This document shows, piece by piece, positions 16,889-26,275 of a DNA stretch of 64,000 nucleotides. A model generated the notes under the pieces. That model worked only from the letters and a program-made list of their open reading frames with translations, ran no database searches and was not told where the DNA came from. The stretch's first letter is position 1, and the number at the start of each line of letters is the position of its first letter. The stretch spans positions 1 to 64,000 of the forward strand of contig NZ_JMIW01000003.1 in NCBI RefSeq assembly GCF_000715015.1. Direction: 5' to 3'. This stretch comes from Erythrobacter longus. Its GTDB lineage: Bacteria > Pseudomonadota > Alphaproteobacteria > Sphingomonadales > Sphingomonadaceae. The position numbers and the translations under genes were made by a program.

Positions 16889-19237
16889 CTAGAAGTTGTA
16901 TTCAGCCGTCACGTAAAAGCGCCGGGGATCACCATAAAACCCGGTGAGCGTCCCTTCGAGGCCCAATGTCGGCGCAAACGGAACACCGTTCGTGCCGCCT
17001 GCCACAAAGTTGTATCCGGCAACGATATATTCCTTGTCGAAGATGTTTTTCGCGTGCGCGCCGATGGAAAACCGTCCGCTGTCCTCGGTGTAAACGATGC
17101 TGGCATCGACAAGGGTAAAGCCGTCCTGGTCAAGGAAGGGGTTGGGCGTTTCAAACTGGCTCGCATCCGATCGCAGCGATGCAAGGCCGATGAAATCCAG
17201 CATCCCTGCTGCCACTGGCAGGCCAAGGTTAAAGCCCATGTGGGCGGTGAAGTCTGGCGTGTTCTGGAACACCCGTTGATCCGCGACATCATTGCCGAAG
17301 GCGTCGATGAAGGTGTCAAACCCGGCATCCAGATACCCAAGCGACCAGTTGATTGAAAACCGGCTGCCTTCGCCTGCGAAGTCTTTACCAACAAGCGCTC
17401 TGCCTTCAAATTCAAAGCCGTTCACATCCGCGCTTGCTGCGTTGGATGTGATGCCGATGAAGCTGTCGTTGACGCCGTCGCCATTGCTGTCAAGGCCGAC
17501 CGATCCCGGAATCTGAACATCGTCATATTGGCCAAGGAAGGCCGCCAAAGAGATGTTCACGCGGTTATCGAGCAGCGATGCTTTCCAGCCGATTTCGTAG
17601 CTGTCGACCGTTTCAGGGGCAAAGCGCAGGAATTCGAACTGATCATCAAAATCGATGTCGCCGTCGCCATCAAGGTCGGGTGCAGCCGTGGTTTGCCCGC
17701 GCGGGTCAAAGCCGCCGCCTTTAAAGCCTTGTGAATAGGTGAAATAGAAGTTGTGATCGGCATTGGGCTGATAGCTGAGGGAGACTCGCGGATTGAAATC
17801 CTCAAACGTCTCGCTTCCTTCAAAATCGCTGGTCACCGCAATCGGGATCGCCGCACTGTTAGGCACGAACAGGTTTGAAAAACCGCCGATGAATGTGGTG
17901 CGCAAGACCCGGCTGGAGCGTTTGTCATTGGTGTAACGACCGCCCACCGATACGCTCAACGTGTCAGTCAGTTCATAAGTGAAATCGCCAAACACGCTGT
18001 AAGTTTCGGTGTCTACATCGCCCAGCGTTTGGGCATTCAGGCCGGGCAGATTGATCAACGCGCCGGTGTTGAACAATGCCACGTCAAAAGCAGTGAAGGC
18101 ATTGGCGTTGAGGTAATAGACCCCGAACACACCCGACAATCGCTCACCTTCATACAGCAGTTGCAACTCTTGGCTGAATTGATCGTTTTCATAGATCGCA
18201 GGGACATCGAGGTCGGCTGCTGGAAGGCTGTCAAAATCAATCGGTGTGGTTGATTTGTCTTCGCGGTAACCGGTGATGGATTTAAGCGTGATCGTATCGG
18301 AAAGCTCAATCGCGATGTTGAGCGCGCCGCCATAAGCTTCGACTTCCTGATCCACCACGTTTAGCCCTGCACGTGTGTCAAATACGTCGTCGAGCACCGG
18401 TGCGCCGCTGAAAAGGCCCGGGATAAGCCGCGTGCCCTGGCGCGCTTCGCTGTTGTCTTTGACATAGTCGCCTTAAAGCCGGACGAATACGGGGCCATTG
18501 TCGAATTCAACCGTGCCGCGCGCAGCCCACACGTCCTTGTTATAATTCTCCGTGCCAAGGTTGAGGTTGTCACCAAATCCGCCGCGCGAAAGGCGCGCGC
18601 CGCTGGCCCCGATTTTAAGGTTGTCGGTAATTGGGGTAGAGCCTGTGATGATAAGGTCCGCCTGATCAAAATTGCCCAAAGTCCCGCGCACCGAAAGCGC
18701 GGGGTCATCGGGCAGTTTCGCCGTCACATATTTGATCGCGCCGCCAATTGTGTTGCGGCCATACAGCGTGCCTTGCGGCCCGCGCAAAACCTCAATCCGG
18801 TCCACATCATAAACATCAAGAACAGCGGCCTGAGGTCGGTTGAGATAAACGTCATCGACATAGACGCCAACGCCCGCTTCAAAGCCAGCGACCGGGTCTT
18901 GTTGCCCGACCCCGCGAATAAAAGCGGTAAGAGTGGTGTTTGTGCCACGGCTCACCTCAAGGGTGATATTGGGCACAGTTTGCGCGACCTGTGTGATCTC
19001 AAGAACGCCTTGTTGTTCCAGATCATCGCCGGAGATGGCTGTGATCGAAAGCGGCACATCTTGCAGCCGTTCTTCGCGCCGCCTTGCGGTGACGATAATG
19101 CCATTGCCTTGGGTCACATCGCTTGCCTCTTCGTTCAAAGGCGCGGTGTCCTGCGCCATTGCGGGCGCGGCGATTCCAGCGATTGCGGCGGAGCTTGAAA
19201 GCAGCAGTGCTCTGGTGAAAGTGGACTTTATCGTCAT
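16889..19237 (-). pseudogene. TonB-dependent receptor with an in-frame TAA
   Basis: Outer-membrane TonB-dependent receptor of about 782 codons. The N-part has a signal peptide (MTIKSTFTRALLLSSSAAIA to APAMAQ), a TonB-box region (GNGIIVTARRREERLQDVPL) and the plug (FIRGVGQQDP, VDRIEVLRGPQGTLYGRNTI). The barrel continues to a terminal RRFYVTAEYNF. The reading frame is the same throughout; a single TAA at 18473-18475 interrupts it after ...NGPVFVRL, and GDYVKDNSEARQGTRL follows at once in frame. A serine TCA to TAA change would explain it. The start at 19237 has GGAGAG upstream. A divergent TetR regulator probably controls it. Substrate unknown; the family includes siderophore and glycan receptors. 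Confidence 0.88.
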
Positions 19238-19276
19238 GGGTTCTCTCCGATCCATTTTTATTTGGGATATACCTTA

Positions 19277-19299
19277 TTGAAAGGTGAATCAACTTTCAA
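19277..19299. promoter_or_regulatory. Inverted repeat, probable TetR operator
   Basis: Arms TTGAAAG and CTTTCAA are separated by nine bases. The site lies between the receptor gene's start and the divergent TetR gene, 40 bases from the former and 57 from the latter. This is the expected place for an autoregulatory TetR site; the pairing is inference. Confidence 0.5.
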
Positions 19300-19355
19300 G
19301 TTATGCTTGTTTGTCTGCCTATCTCAGCCTAGGCTTAAGTGCGAAAGGGTAGCTC

Positions 19356-19994
19356 ATGGATGCGCCGAAGGTTAGTTCGACAAAGGTCGCAAATGCAGAA
19401 GCAGGCGACACCAAAACACCGCGTACAGAGCGCGGGCGCCGCACTTTGCGCAAGCTGCTGGATGTGGCAGCGATTGAGTTTGGCGAGAAAGGGTTTCACG
19501 AAGCATCGGTTAGCTCGATCACCCGGCGCGCTGGCGTGGCGCTGGGCACGTTTTACACCTATTTTGACACAAAGGACGCGCTATTCAGGGCTCTTGTCAA
19601 CGACATGAGCGACAACGTGAAATCAAGCGCCCGATCCGCCCTTGATGACGATATGAATGCGCTGGAAACTGAGCGCGCAGCACTGCACGCCTTCCTCGAA
19701 TTTGCCCGCGACCACAAAGAGATATACCGCATCATCGACGAGGCCGAATTCGTCGATCCGGCGAGCTACCGCGCCCATTACGAAGGGATCGCTCAGCGCA
19801 TTGAAATGCGCTTGAAATCAGGCGCCGAGGCCGGAGAGTTTCGTCAGGATCTGGGAGAGGTTGAGGCCTGGGCCTTGATGGGCATGAACGTTTTTATCGG
19901 CCTTCGATACGCGGTATGGGGCGATGCGAAGAGCGACCTTGAAGATGTCGCTGCCCGTGCAAACAGGCTGCTGTCTGAAGGCATCGCGACCTAG
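19356..19994 (+). CDS. TetR/AcrR-family transcriptional regulator
   Basis: A 212-residue regulator. Residues 25-75 form the TetR helix-turn-helix (LLDVAAIEFGEKGFHEASVS, ITRRAGVALGTFYTYFDTKD). The rest is an all-helical ligand-binding domain, with a region WALMGMNVFIGLRYAVWG that recalls regulators of lipid or CoA-ester metabolism. It is divergent from a TonB-dependent receptor with a palindrome between them, so it probably represses that receptor and itself. An N-terminal extension of about 22 polar residues precedes the HTH. Its 3' end overlaps an inverted-repeat element. Ligand unknown. Confidence 0.88.
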   Translation: MDAPKVSSTKVANAEAGDTKTPRTERGRRTLRKLLDVAAIEFGEKGFHEASVSSITRRAGVALGTFYTYFDTKDALFRALVNDMSDNVKSSARSALDDDMNALETERAALHAFLEFARDHKEIYRIIDEAEFVDPASYRAHYEGIAQRIEMRLKSGAEAGEFRQDLGEVEAWALMGMNVFIGLRYAVWGDAKSDLEDVAARANRLLSEGIAT

Positions 19995-20145
19995 GCTCAG
20001 GACCTATTGATCCCACCTTCGAGGTTTGAAGCAAAATGGCCTTGTGCAAGGAGTAAAGGTGCAGGAATACCGGCGGTGCGCACTTTCGCCCGATATGTTC
20101 GTCATTCCGGCGCCTCGAAGGCGGGTTTAATAGGTCCTGAGCCTA
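19993..20145. repeat. MITE-like element with 33-bp inverted ends
   Basis: The left end begins TAGGCTCAGGACCTATT and the right end is its perfect 17-bp reverse complement. The match continues inward (CCTTCGAGG against CCTCGAAGG) to 33 bp with only a few mismatches. The 153-bp element has no coding capacity and overlaps the last bases of the TetR gene. Confidence 0.7.
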
Positions 20146-20326
20146 AGGCGAGGGGCAAACCCGCCGCGCGCCGTTGCATTCTCACCATCGGTGTTGCAGT
20201 ACCCTTCGCATCGCAGGCGATCACGTCTTTGGTAGGGGAGCAGCCATCATGCCCGGTCATCCATCATTCAAACGCGCTGCGCGTGGGCGGTAAGCTTTTG
20301 AGACGTCTTTTTGCAAAGCCTGCCGC
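20146..20326. promoter_or_regulatory. Upstream region of the glycerol ABC operon
   Basis: No gene is seen. The stretch between the inverted-repeat element and glpS must hold the operon promoter. It contains CATCGGTGTTGCA (20186-20198), a 13-mer also found at 28976-28988 ahead of another transporter gene. Confidence 0.4.
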
Positions 20327-21433
20327 ATGACCCTTCGCCTGCACGACGTTTCAAAAACCGTCGATGGAAAGCCGCATATCCATCCGGTCAATCTGGAGCT
20401 TGAGAAGGGGACAATGAATGTCCTTCTTGGGCCAACATCGGCGGGTAAGACCAGCTTGATGCGGCTTATGGCGGGGCTTGATACACCCGATACAGGCGCG
20501 ATTTTGTGGGAAGGGCGCGATGTGACAGGCGCGCGCGTTCAAACCCGTGATGTCGCCATGGTGTATCAGCAATTCGTCAATTACCCCGCGATGAGCGTTT
20601 ATGACAACATTGCATCGCCGCTGAAAATCCAAGGGAAATCGCGCGGCGAAATCGATGCCAAGGTCCGCGAAATGGCGCAGCTGTTAAAGCTCACCGACCT
20701 GCTCGACCGGCGCCCTGCAGAGATTTCCGGCGGTCAGCAGCAACGCTGTGCGATTGCGCGGGCTCTGGCAAAGGACGTCGGGCTTGTCTTGATGGACGAG
20801 CCACTCGCCAATCTCGACTATAAACTGCGCGAAGAACTGCGCGTGGAAATTCCGCGCCTGTTTGCAGCCTCCGGCGCGATCTTTGTCTATGCCACGACAG
20901 AGCCTGAAGAAGCGCTTCTGCTGGGCGGAAATACGGCGACTTTGTGGGAAGGGCGGGTCACGCAATTTGGTCCTTCAATGCAGGTTTACCGTGAGCCGGT
21001 GGATGAGATTACAGCGCGGGTGTATTCCGATCCGCCGATGAATTTTGTGACGGTGCGTAAGGACGGCGCAAAGGTGCATTTTCCCGGTGGCCAGTTGGCG
21101 CGAGTTGACGCTGGCCCTGCTGATCTGGCTGATCTGGCTGATGGCGAATACCGCGCTGGCTTTCGCGCGCATGACATCGCTTTGGGAGAGGGCGTGGCGG
21201 GTGATCTCACCTTTGCCGCCAAGGTCAATTCGACCGAGCTTACCGGGTCAGAAACATTCCTCCATCTCGATGTTCAGGGGGACCGCTGGACCGCTTTGGT
21301 GCGCGGGCCGCAGGTCTTGGCGCCGGGTTCTGATTTGCACATCAGCCTTGATCCGGCCCGCATTTTCTACTTCGACACAAACGGCAAACTCGCGCGCGCA
21401 CCGCAGCGTGAGGCTGCCGGGGCAGGGGTTTAA
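20327..21433 (+). CDS. glpS: Glycerol ABC importer ATP-binding protein GlpS
   Basis: A 368-residue ABC ATPase of the carbohydrate-uptake (MalK-like) type. The Walker A is the variant GPTSAGKTSL, the Q-loop is MVYQQFVNYP, the signature ISGGQQQR, and Walker B LVLMDEPLANLD. A C-terminal regulatory OB-like domain follows from about residue 240. The switch histidine is replaced: YATTEPEEAL stands where YVTHDQ is usual. This fits a pair in which the sister ATPase carries the canonical switch. It is the first gene of a six-gene operon matching glpSTPQUV, the glycerol importer described in Rhizobium leguminosarum. Gene names are by synteny and family. Confidence 0.85.
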   Translation: MTLRLHDVSKTVDGKPHIHPVNLELEKGTMNVLLGPTSAGKTSLMRLMAGLDTPDTGAILWEGRDVTGARVQTRDVAMVYQQFVNYPAMSVYDNIASPLKIQGKSRGEIDAKVREMAQLLKLTDLLDRRPAEISGGQQQRCAIARALAKDVGLVLMDEPLANLDYKLREELRVEIPRLFAASGAIFVYATTEPEEALLLGGNTATLWEGRVTQFGPSMQVYREPVDEITARVYSDPPMNFVTVRKDGAKVHFPGGQLARVDAGPADLADLADGEYRAGFRAHDIALGEGVAGDLTFAAKVNSTELTGSETFLHLDVQGDRWTALVRGPQVLAPGSDLHISLDPARIFYFDTNGKLARAPQREAAGAGV

Positions 21434-21435
21434 AA

Positions 21436-22515
21436 TTGGCCTCGATCACGCTTCAAAACCTGGCACACAGCTATGCCCCAAACCCGCAAGGCGAGGCCGA
21501 TTTTGCGCTCAAAGAGGTGAACCTTAAATGGGGCGATGGGGAGGCCTATGCCCTGCTTGGACCCAGTGGTTGCGGCAAGACTACGCTGCTCAACATCATG
21601 TCGGGCCTGCTCACCCCGACGCGCGGGCGCGTGCTGTTTGATGAGCGTGATGTGACAGCGGCACCAACGGCAGAGCGCAACATCGCGCAGGTTTTCCAGT
21701 TTCCCGTTGTTTATGACACGATGAGCGTGCGTGAAAACCTGGCCTTTCCCTTGCGCAATCGCGGGGTGGATGCGGGCATAATCGCCGCGCGCGTCGATCG
21801 TATCGCAGACATGATTGGCCTGACCCCGCTGCTCGGCAAGAAAGCGCAAGGGCTTGGCGCGGACTTAAAGCAGAAAATCTCGCTCGGGCGCGGAATGGTA
21901 CGCGATGATGTGAACGCGATCCTGTTTGATGAACCTCTCACCGTGATCGATCCCCATCTGAAGTGGGAATTGAGGACGCAATTGAAGGCGCTCCACCGCG
22001 AATTTGGCCACACCATGGTCTATGTGACCCACGACCAGACCGAAGCATTGACCTTCGCTGATAAAGTGGTCGTGATGAACGAGGGCCGCGTGCTTCAGAT
22101 CGGCACTCCGCAAGAGCTGTTTGAGACGCCTGCTCACCGCTTTGTAGGGTATTTCATCGGCTCGCCGGGGATGAATTTTCTGCCCGCCACGATTGATGGC
22201 GCATTTGCGAGCATAGGGGGCGAGAGGGTCGATCTTGGGAAAAGTTATGGCAGCTTGGAAGGCGCTGTTGAAATCGGCATTCGGCCTGAATTTGTGAAGC
22301 TGACAAGCAGCAATGGGCTTCCGCTCGAGATCAACCGCATCCAGGATGCAGGGCGTCAGAAGTTCGTGAATGGCAACGTCTTTGGCGCTGAGGTCAACAT
22401 CGTAATGGACGCAAGTGAAGCGATTGATGCGGGCATGACAAGGCTCGCGATAGAGCCCGCAAAGATCAGCGTTTTTCAAGACGGCTGGCGGGTAGAGCCA
22501 AAGGGAGCCGAGTGA
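21436..22515 (+). CDS. glpT: Glycerol ABC importer ATP-binding protein GlpT
   Basis: A 359-residue ABC ATPase, sister of the preceding one. Walker A is GPSGCGKTTL, Walker B ILFDEPLTVID, and the switch region YVTHDQTEAL is canonical. The signature is degenerate: LGADLKQKISLGRG replaces the usual LSGGQ, so the two ATPases appear complementary, one with an intact signature and one with an intact switch histidine. The TTG start at 21436 has AGGGG seven bases upstream. The stop overlaps the next start (TGATG). The symbol follows the rhizobial glycerol system and should not be confused with the glycerol-3-phosphate antiporter of enteric bacteria. Confidence 0.83.
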   Translation: MASITLQNLAHSYAPNPQGEADFALKEVNLKWGDGEAYALLGPSGCGKTTLLNIMSGLLTPTRGRVLFDERDVTAAPTAERNIAQVFQFPVVYDTMSVRENLAFPLRNRGVDAGIIAARVDRIADMIGLTPLLGKKAQGLGADLKQKISLGRGMVRDDVNAILFDEPLTVIDPHLKWELRTQLKALHREFGHTMVYVTHDQTEALTFADKVVVMNEGRVLQIGTPQELFETPAHRFVGYFIGSPGMNFLPATIDGAFASIGGERVDLGKSYGSLEGAVEIGIRPEFVKLTSSNGLPLEINRIQDAGRQKFVNGNVFGAEVNIVMDASEAIDAGMTRLAIEPAKISVFQDGWRVEPKGAE

Positions 22516-23390
22516 TGGAAAAGACCACCAATCAACGCGCATGGTTCCTGGTCCTGCCGGTGCTCATCCTGGTCGCTTTCTCGTCGATTATCCCGATGAT
22601 GACGGTCGTGAATTACTCGTTTCAGGACAGTTTTGGCGGGAATGAATTCTTCTGGGTGGGCCTTGAATGGTACCGCGAACTCTTGCGTTCAGAGCGCTTG
22701 TGGGATGCGCTTGGCCGGCAATTGATGTTTTCTTCGATCATCCTTTTGATAGAGATCCCGCTGGGCATTCTGGTCGCGCTTGCCATGCCCAAAAAAGGCT
22801 GGCTTGCCTCGCTTTGTCTGGTGCTGATCGCATTGCCGCTGCTTATTCCGTACAATGTGGTTGGCATGATCTGGCAAGTGTTCGCCCGCTCAGACATTGG
22901 ACTTTTGGGGCGCGTGGTCACCGATTTGGGCTTCTCCTACAACTATACGCAGGACGCTGTGGATGCGTGGGTCACGGTTGTGGCGATGGATGTGTGGCAC
23001 TGGACTTCGCTTGTCTCACTGCTGTGTTACGCAGGCGTGCGCTCCATCCCCTCTGCCTATTATCAAGCCGCCGAGATCGACCAGGCGAGCCGGTGGAGCG
23101 TGTTTCGTTTCATCGAACTCCCCAAAATGCGCGGTGTTCTGATCATCGCGGTGCTGCTGCGATTTATGGACAGTTTCATGATCTATACCGAACCATTCGT
23201 GCTCACCGGAGGAGGGCCGGGCAATGCGACGACGTTCCTCTCGATCGACCTTGTGAAGATGGCCTTGGGCCAGTTTGATCTGGGGCCAGCGGCAGCGTTT
23301 TCGCTGATGTATTTCCTTGTGATCTTGCTCGTATCCTACGTCTTTTACACGGTGATGATCGCGAGCGATAAAGCGGAGGCGGGCCAGTGA
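22515..23390 (+). CDS. glpP: Glycerol ABC importer permease GlpP
   Basis: A 291-residue inner-membrane permease of the carbohydrate ABC class (MalF-like) with six predicted helices. The binding-protein-dependent permease loop is visible as YYQAAEIDQASRWSVFRFIE, with the EAA-type motif touching the ATPases. The ATG at 22515 overlaps the stop of the upstream ATPase gene, and its own stop overlaps the GTG of the next permease. Translational coupling of all three is therefore likely. Assigned as GlpP by position and family; glycerol as substrate is inferred from the set of six genes. Confidence 0.86.
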   Translation: MEKTTNQRAWFLVLPVLILVAFSSIIPMMTVVNYSFQDSFGGNEFFWVGLEWYRELLRSERLWDALGRQLMFSSIILLIEIPLGILVALAMPKKGWLASLCLVLIALPLLIPYNVVGMIWQVFARSDIGLLGRVVTDLGFSYNYTQDAVDAWVTVVAMDVWHWTSLVSLLCYAGVRSIPSAYYQAAEIDQASRWSVFRFIELPKMRGVLIIAVLLRFMDSFMIYTEPFVLTGGGPGNATTFLSIDLVKMALGQFDLGPAAAFSLMYFLVILLVSYVFYTVMIASDKAEAGQ

Positions 23391-24193
23391 CAAAACGCCC
23401 CCTGCCATCGCTCATCATGCTCGCTTACCTATTGTTCCTGCTGCTGCCGATCTATTGGCTGGTCATCATGAGCTTCAAGCCCAATTCGGAGATTTTGGGC
23501 GCGTTTACGCTGTGGCCGCAGGACTTTACGCTGGGCAATTACCGCACGATCCTGACCGATCCGTCCTGGTATATGGGCTTTGTGAACAGCTTCATTTACG
23601 TCGCGATGAACACGGTGATCTCGCTATGTGTGGCGCTGCCCGCTGCCTACGCGTTCAGCCGCTATCGCTTTATGGGTGACAACCATCTGTTCTTCTGGCT
23701 GCTGACCAATCGCATGGCACCGCCAGCGGTTTTCGCCCTCCCGTTTTTCCAGCTCTATTCATCCGTCAATCTGTTCGACACACATATCGCGGTGGCGCTT
23801 GCCCATTGCCTGTTCAACGTGCCGCTGGCGGTGTGGATTTTGGAAGGATTTATGCGGGGCGTCCCGCGCGAGATTGACGAAACCGCTTTCATCGACGGTT
23901 ACAGCTTCCCGCGCTTCTTCACCCGCATTTTCATTCCCATGATCGGCCCCGGCATCGGCGTGGCGGCGTTCTTCTGTTTTATGTTCAGTTGGGTTGAACT
24001 GCTCTTGAGCCGGACCCTCACCAGTGTCGATGCAAAGCCTATCACCGCGATTATGACGCGCACCGTGTCGGCCTCTGGCCTTGATTGGGGCGTGCTCGCC
24101 GCTGCGGGAGTGCTGACGATCATTCCGGGCGCAATCGTGATCTATTTCGTCCGGGGCTATATCGCCAAGGGCTTTGCCCTGGGGCGCGTATAA
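23387..24193 (+). CDS. glpQ: Glycerol ABC importer permease GlpQ
   Basis: A 268-residue permease of the MalG-like class with six helices. The cytoplasmic EAA loop reads PREIDETAFIDGYSFPRFFT. The start is a GTG overlapping the previous stop. Its final codons and TAA lie in the first of three 14-bp tandem repeats. Partner of GlpP in the membrane; the substrate is inferred. The symbol refers to the rhizobial importer, not to the enteric phosphodiesterase. Confidence 0.86.
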   Translation: MTKRPLPSLIMLAYLLFLLLPIYWLVIMSFKPNSEILGAFTLWPQDFTLGNYRTILTDPSWYMGFVNSFIYVAMNTVISLCVALPAAYAFSRYRFMGDNHLFFWLLTNRMAPPAVFALPFFQLYSSVNLFDTHIAVALAHCLFNVPLAVWILEGFMRGVPREIDETAFIDGYSFPRFFTRIFIPMIGPGIGVAAFFCFMFSWVELLLSRTLTSVDAKPITAIMTRTVSASGLDWGVLAAAGVLTIIPGAIVIYFVRGYIAKGFALGRV

Positions 24194-24221
24194 TGGGGCG
24201 CGTATAATGGGGCGCGTATAA
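24180..24221. repeat. Three 14-bp tandem repeats at the glpQ/glpU junction
   Basis: The unit TGGGGCGCGTATAA is repeated perfectly at 24180, 24194 and 24208. The first copy holds the glpQ stop; the last base of the third copy is the A of the glpU ATG. Collapsing the array to one copy would give a TAATG stop/start overlap, the form of the other junctions in this operon. Confidence 0.95.
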
Positions 24222-24493
24222 TGGACTGGATGGCCTGGACACTTCCGACGGCGCTTTTCTTCGCGAGCATCGCCACCGCGCTCGCCGTGATGAGTGTGCT
24301 TGCAATAAAGCGCCCCAGCACCCCGCGCGTCGGCGTTCTCGGCATTGAAACAGCGCGCGGCGACCGCTTGTTCCTGACCCTTTTGGGCAGCGCCTTTATC
24401 AACTTGGCATGGATCGGGCTCACCGATTTACCGCAAACCTTTGCGCTCGGAATATGCGCAGTGTTTGCCTTTGCCACCTTCCGCTGGGTATGA
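24221..24493 (+). CDS. glpU: DUF2160 small membrane protein GlpU
   Basis: A 90-residue protein with three predicted membrane helices (WTLPTALFFASIATALAVMS, DRLFLTLLGSAFINLAWIGL, ALGICAVFAFATFRWV). This DUF2160 family occurs with the glpSTPQV genes, where it is called GlpU; its exact role in glycerol uptake is not settled. The start ATG directly follows a three-copy tandem repeat, with GGGGCG at the expected ribosome-binding position in the last unit. Confidence 0.8.
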   Translation: MDWMAWTLPTALFFASIATALAVMSVLAIKRPSTPRVGVLGIETARGDRLFLTLLGSAFINLAWIGLTDLPQTFALGICAVFAFATFRWV

Positions 24494-24527
24494 CCTTCAA
24501 AACACAAAATCATACGGGATGAGAGAG

Positions 24528-26261
24528 ATGAGAATTGCCATTGTGCTCGCTGCGAGCCTTATTGTCGCCGCCTGTTCGGATGAGGCGGGATCGGACTTCG
24601 TGGTCCTGAGCGAGGAAGAGCGTAAAGCAGCCGCAAGCACTTTTCTCGACAATGAAATCGGCGATATGTCCGCGCTTTCCCGCGAAGAGCAGATGGCCGA
24701 AATCCAATGGTTCATGGACGCAAGCCAGCCTTATCAGGGCATGGAAATCTCTGTCGTCTCGGAAACCATCGCGACCCACGAGTATGAGAGCAAAGTGCTC
24801 GCTCCCGCTTTCTCCGCCATCACAGGGATCAAGGTCACGCACGACCTGATCGGCGAAGGGGACGTCGTTGAAAAGCTGCAAACGCAGATGCAGTCGGATG
24901 AGAATATCTACGACGCATACGTCAATGATAGCGACCTTATCGGCACCCACTGGCGTTACCAACAGGTGCGCAATCTGACCGATTGGATGGCAGGCGAAGG
25001 CGGCGATGTGACAAGCCCCACGCTCGACCTTCCCGATTTCATCGGCACCGATTTCACCACCGGCCCCGATGGCAAGCTTTACCAACTCCCGGATCAGCAA
25101 TTCGCGAACCTTTACTGGTTCCGCTACGATTGGTTCACCGATCCTGCGATCAAGGCCGACTTCAAGGCGGCCTATGGCTATGACCTTGGCGTTCCCGTCA
25201 ATTGGTCAGCTTACGAGGATATCGCGGAGTTCTTCACGGGCCGAGAGATCGACGGGCAGACCGTTTACGGCTCGATGGATTACGGCAAGAAAGACCCCTC
25301 GCTTGGCTGGCGTTTCACCGATGCGTGGATGTCGATGGCGGGGATGGGGTCCGTGGGTGAACCCAATGGCCTGCCGGTCGATGAATGGGGCATTCGCGTC
25401 AACGATGCCTCGCAGCCGGTGGGTTCTTGCGTGGTAAGGGGCGGGGCGACCAACTCGCCCGCTGCCGTTTACGCGCTTGAGAAATATTCCAAATGGCTCA
25501 AGGAATATTCGCCACCGTCCGCTGCTGGCATGACCTTTTCAGAGGCCGGTCCCGTACCCGCCCAAGGCGCGATTGCGCAGCAGATTTTCTGGTACACCAC
25601 TTTCACCGCGAACATGGTTGGTGAAGAGGCCTCAGCGGTTCTTTATGACGATGGCACCCCGCGCTGGCGCATGGCGCCAAGCCCGCATGGCGCCTATTGG
25701 GAAGAGGGGATGAAGGTCGGTTATCAGGACGCAGGGTCGTGGACACTGATGAAATCAACCCCCACCGACCGCGCCAAGGCAGCATGGCTTTATGCGCAGT
25801 TCGTGACTTCCAAAACGGTGGACGTGAAGAAGGCTCACGTCGGCCTCACCTTCATCCGCGAATCCACCATTCAGCATGATAGTTTTACGCAGCGCGCGCC
25901 AAAGCTTGGCGGGCTGGTCGAGTTTTACCGCTCACCTGACCGCACCCGCTGGTCGCCAACCGGCACCAATGTTCCCGACTATCCGCGCCTTGCGCAATTG
26001 TGGTGGCAGAACATCGGCGATGCCTCGTCCGGCACCAAGTCTGCGCAAGCGGCACTGGATGCACTGTGCGAACAGCAAGAGCGCGTGTTGGAGCGGCTCG
26101 AACGTTCTGGCTTGCAAGGGGATTTGGGGCCGAAGCTTAACGAAGCGCGGACCGCTGAATATTGGCTCAATCAACCGGGTTCGCCCAAGCCCAAGCTTGC
26201 CGATGAAGACCCCGCGCCGATCACCATCGAGTATGACAAGCTGATCGAAACCTGGAAGTAA
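24528..26261 (+). CDS. glpV: Glycerol ABC importer substrate-binding lipoprotein GlpV
   Basis: A 577-residue periplasmic binding protein of the extracellular solute-binding type 1 family. It starts with a lipoprotein signal, MRIAIVLAASLIVAAC, with C as the acylated residue, so it is membrane-anchored. Length and the N-terminal EEQMAEIQWFMDASQPYQG region fit the long binding proteins of this importer. The first ATG of the frame's local cluster is at 24519 and a second at 24528; the latter is favoured since it places the signal peptide at the very N-terminus with GGATGAG upstream. The last gene of the operon. glpD and glpK are not in the window. Confidence 0.83.
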   Translation: MRIAIVLAASLIVAACSDEAGSDFVVLSEEERKAAASTFLDNEIGDMSALSREEQMAEIQWFMDASQPYQGMEISVVSETIATHEYESKVLAPAFSAITGIKVTHDLIGEGDVVEKLQTQMQSDENIYDAYVNDSDLIGTHWRYQQVRNLTDWMAGEGGDVTSPTLDLPDFIGTDFTTGPDGKLYQLPDQQFANLYWFRYDWFTDPAIKADFKAAYGYDLGVPVNWSAYEDIAEFFTGREIDGQTVYGSMDYGKKDPSLGWRFTDAWMSMAGMGSVGEPNGLPVDEWGIRVNDASQPVGSCVVRGGATNSPAAVYALEKYSKWLKEYSPPSAAGMTFSEAGPVPAQGAIAQQIFWYTTFTANMVGEEASAVLYDDGTPRWRMAPSPHGAYWEEGMKVGYQDAGSWTLMKSTPTDRAKAAWLYAQFVTSKTVDVKKAHVGLTFIRESTIQHDSFTQRAPKLGGLVEFYRSPDRTRWSPTGTNVPDYPRLAQLWWQNIGDASSGTKSAQAALDALCEQQERVLERLERSGLQGDLGPKLNEARTAEYWLNQPGSPKPKLADEDPAPITIEYDKLIETWK

Positions 26262-26275
26262 GGGCGCGTCTGGAA

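Noticed and set aside
20007..20330. 107-codon frame upstream of glpS
   Set aside because: It lies on the inverted-repeat element and promoter region and lacks coding character.
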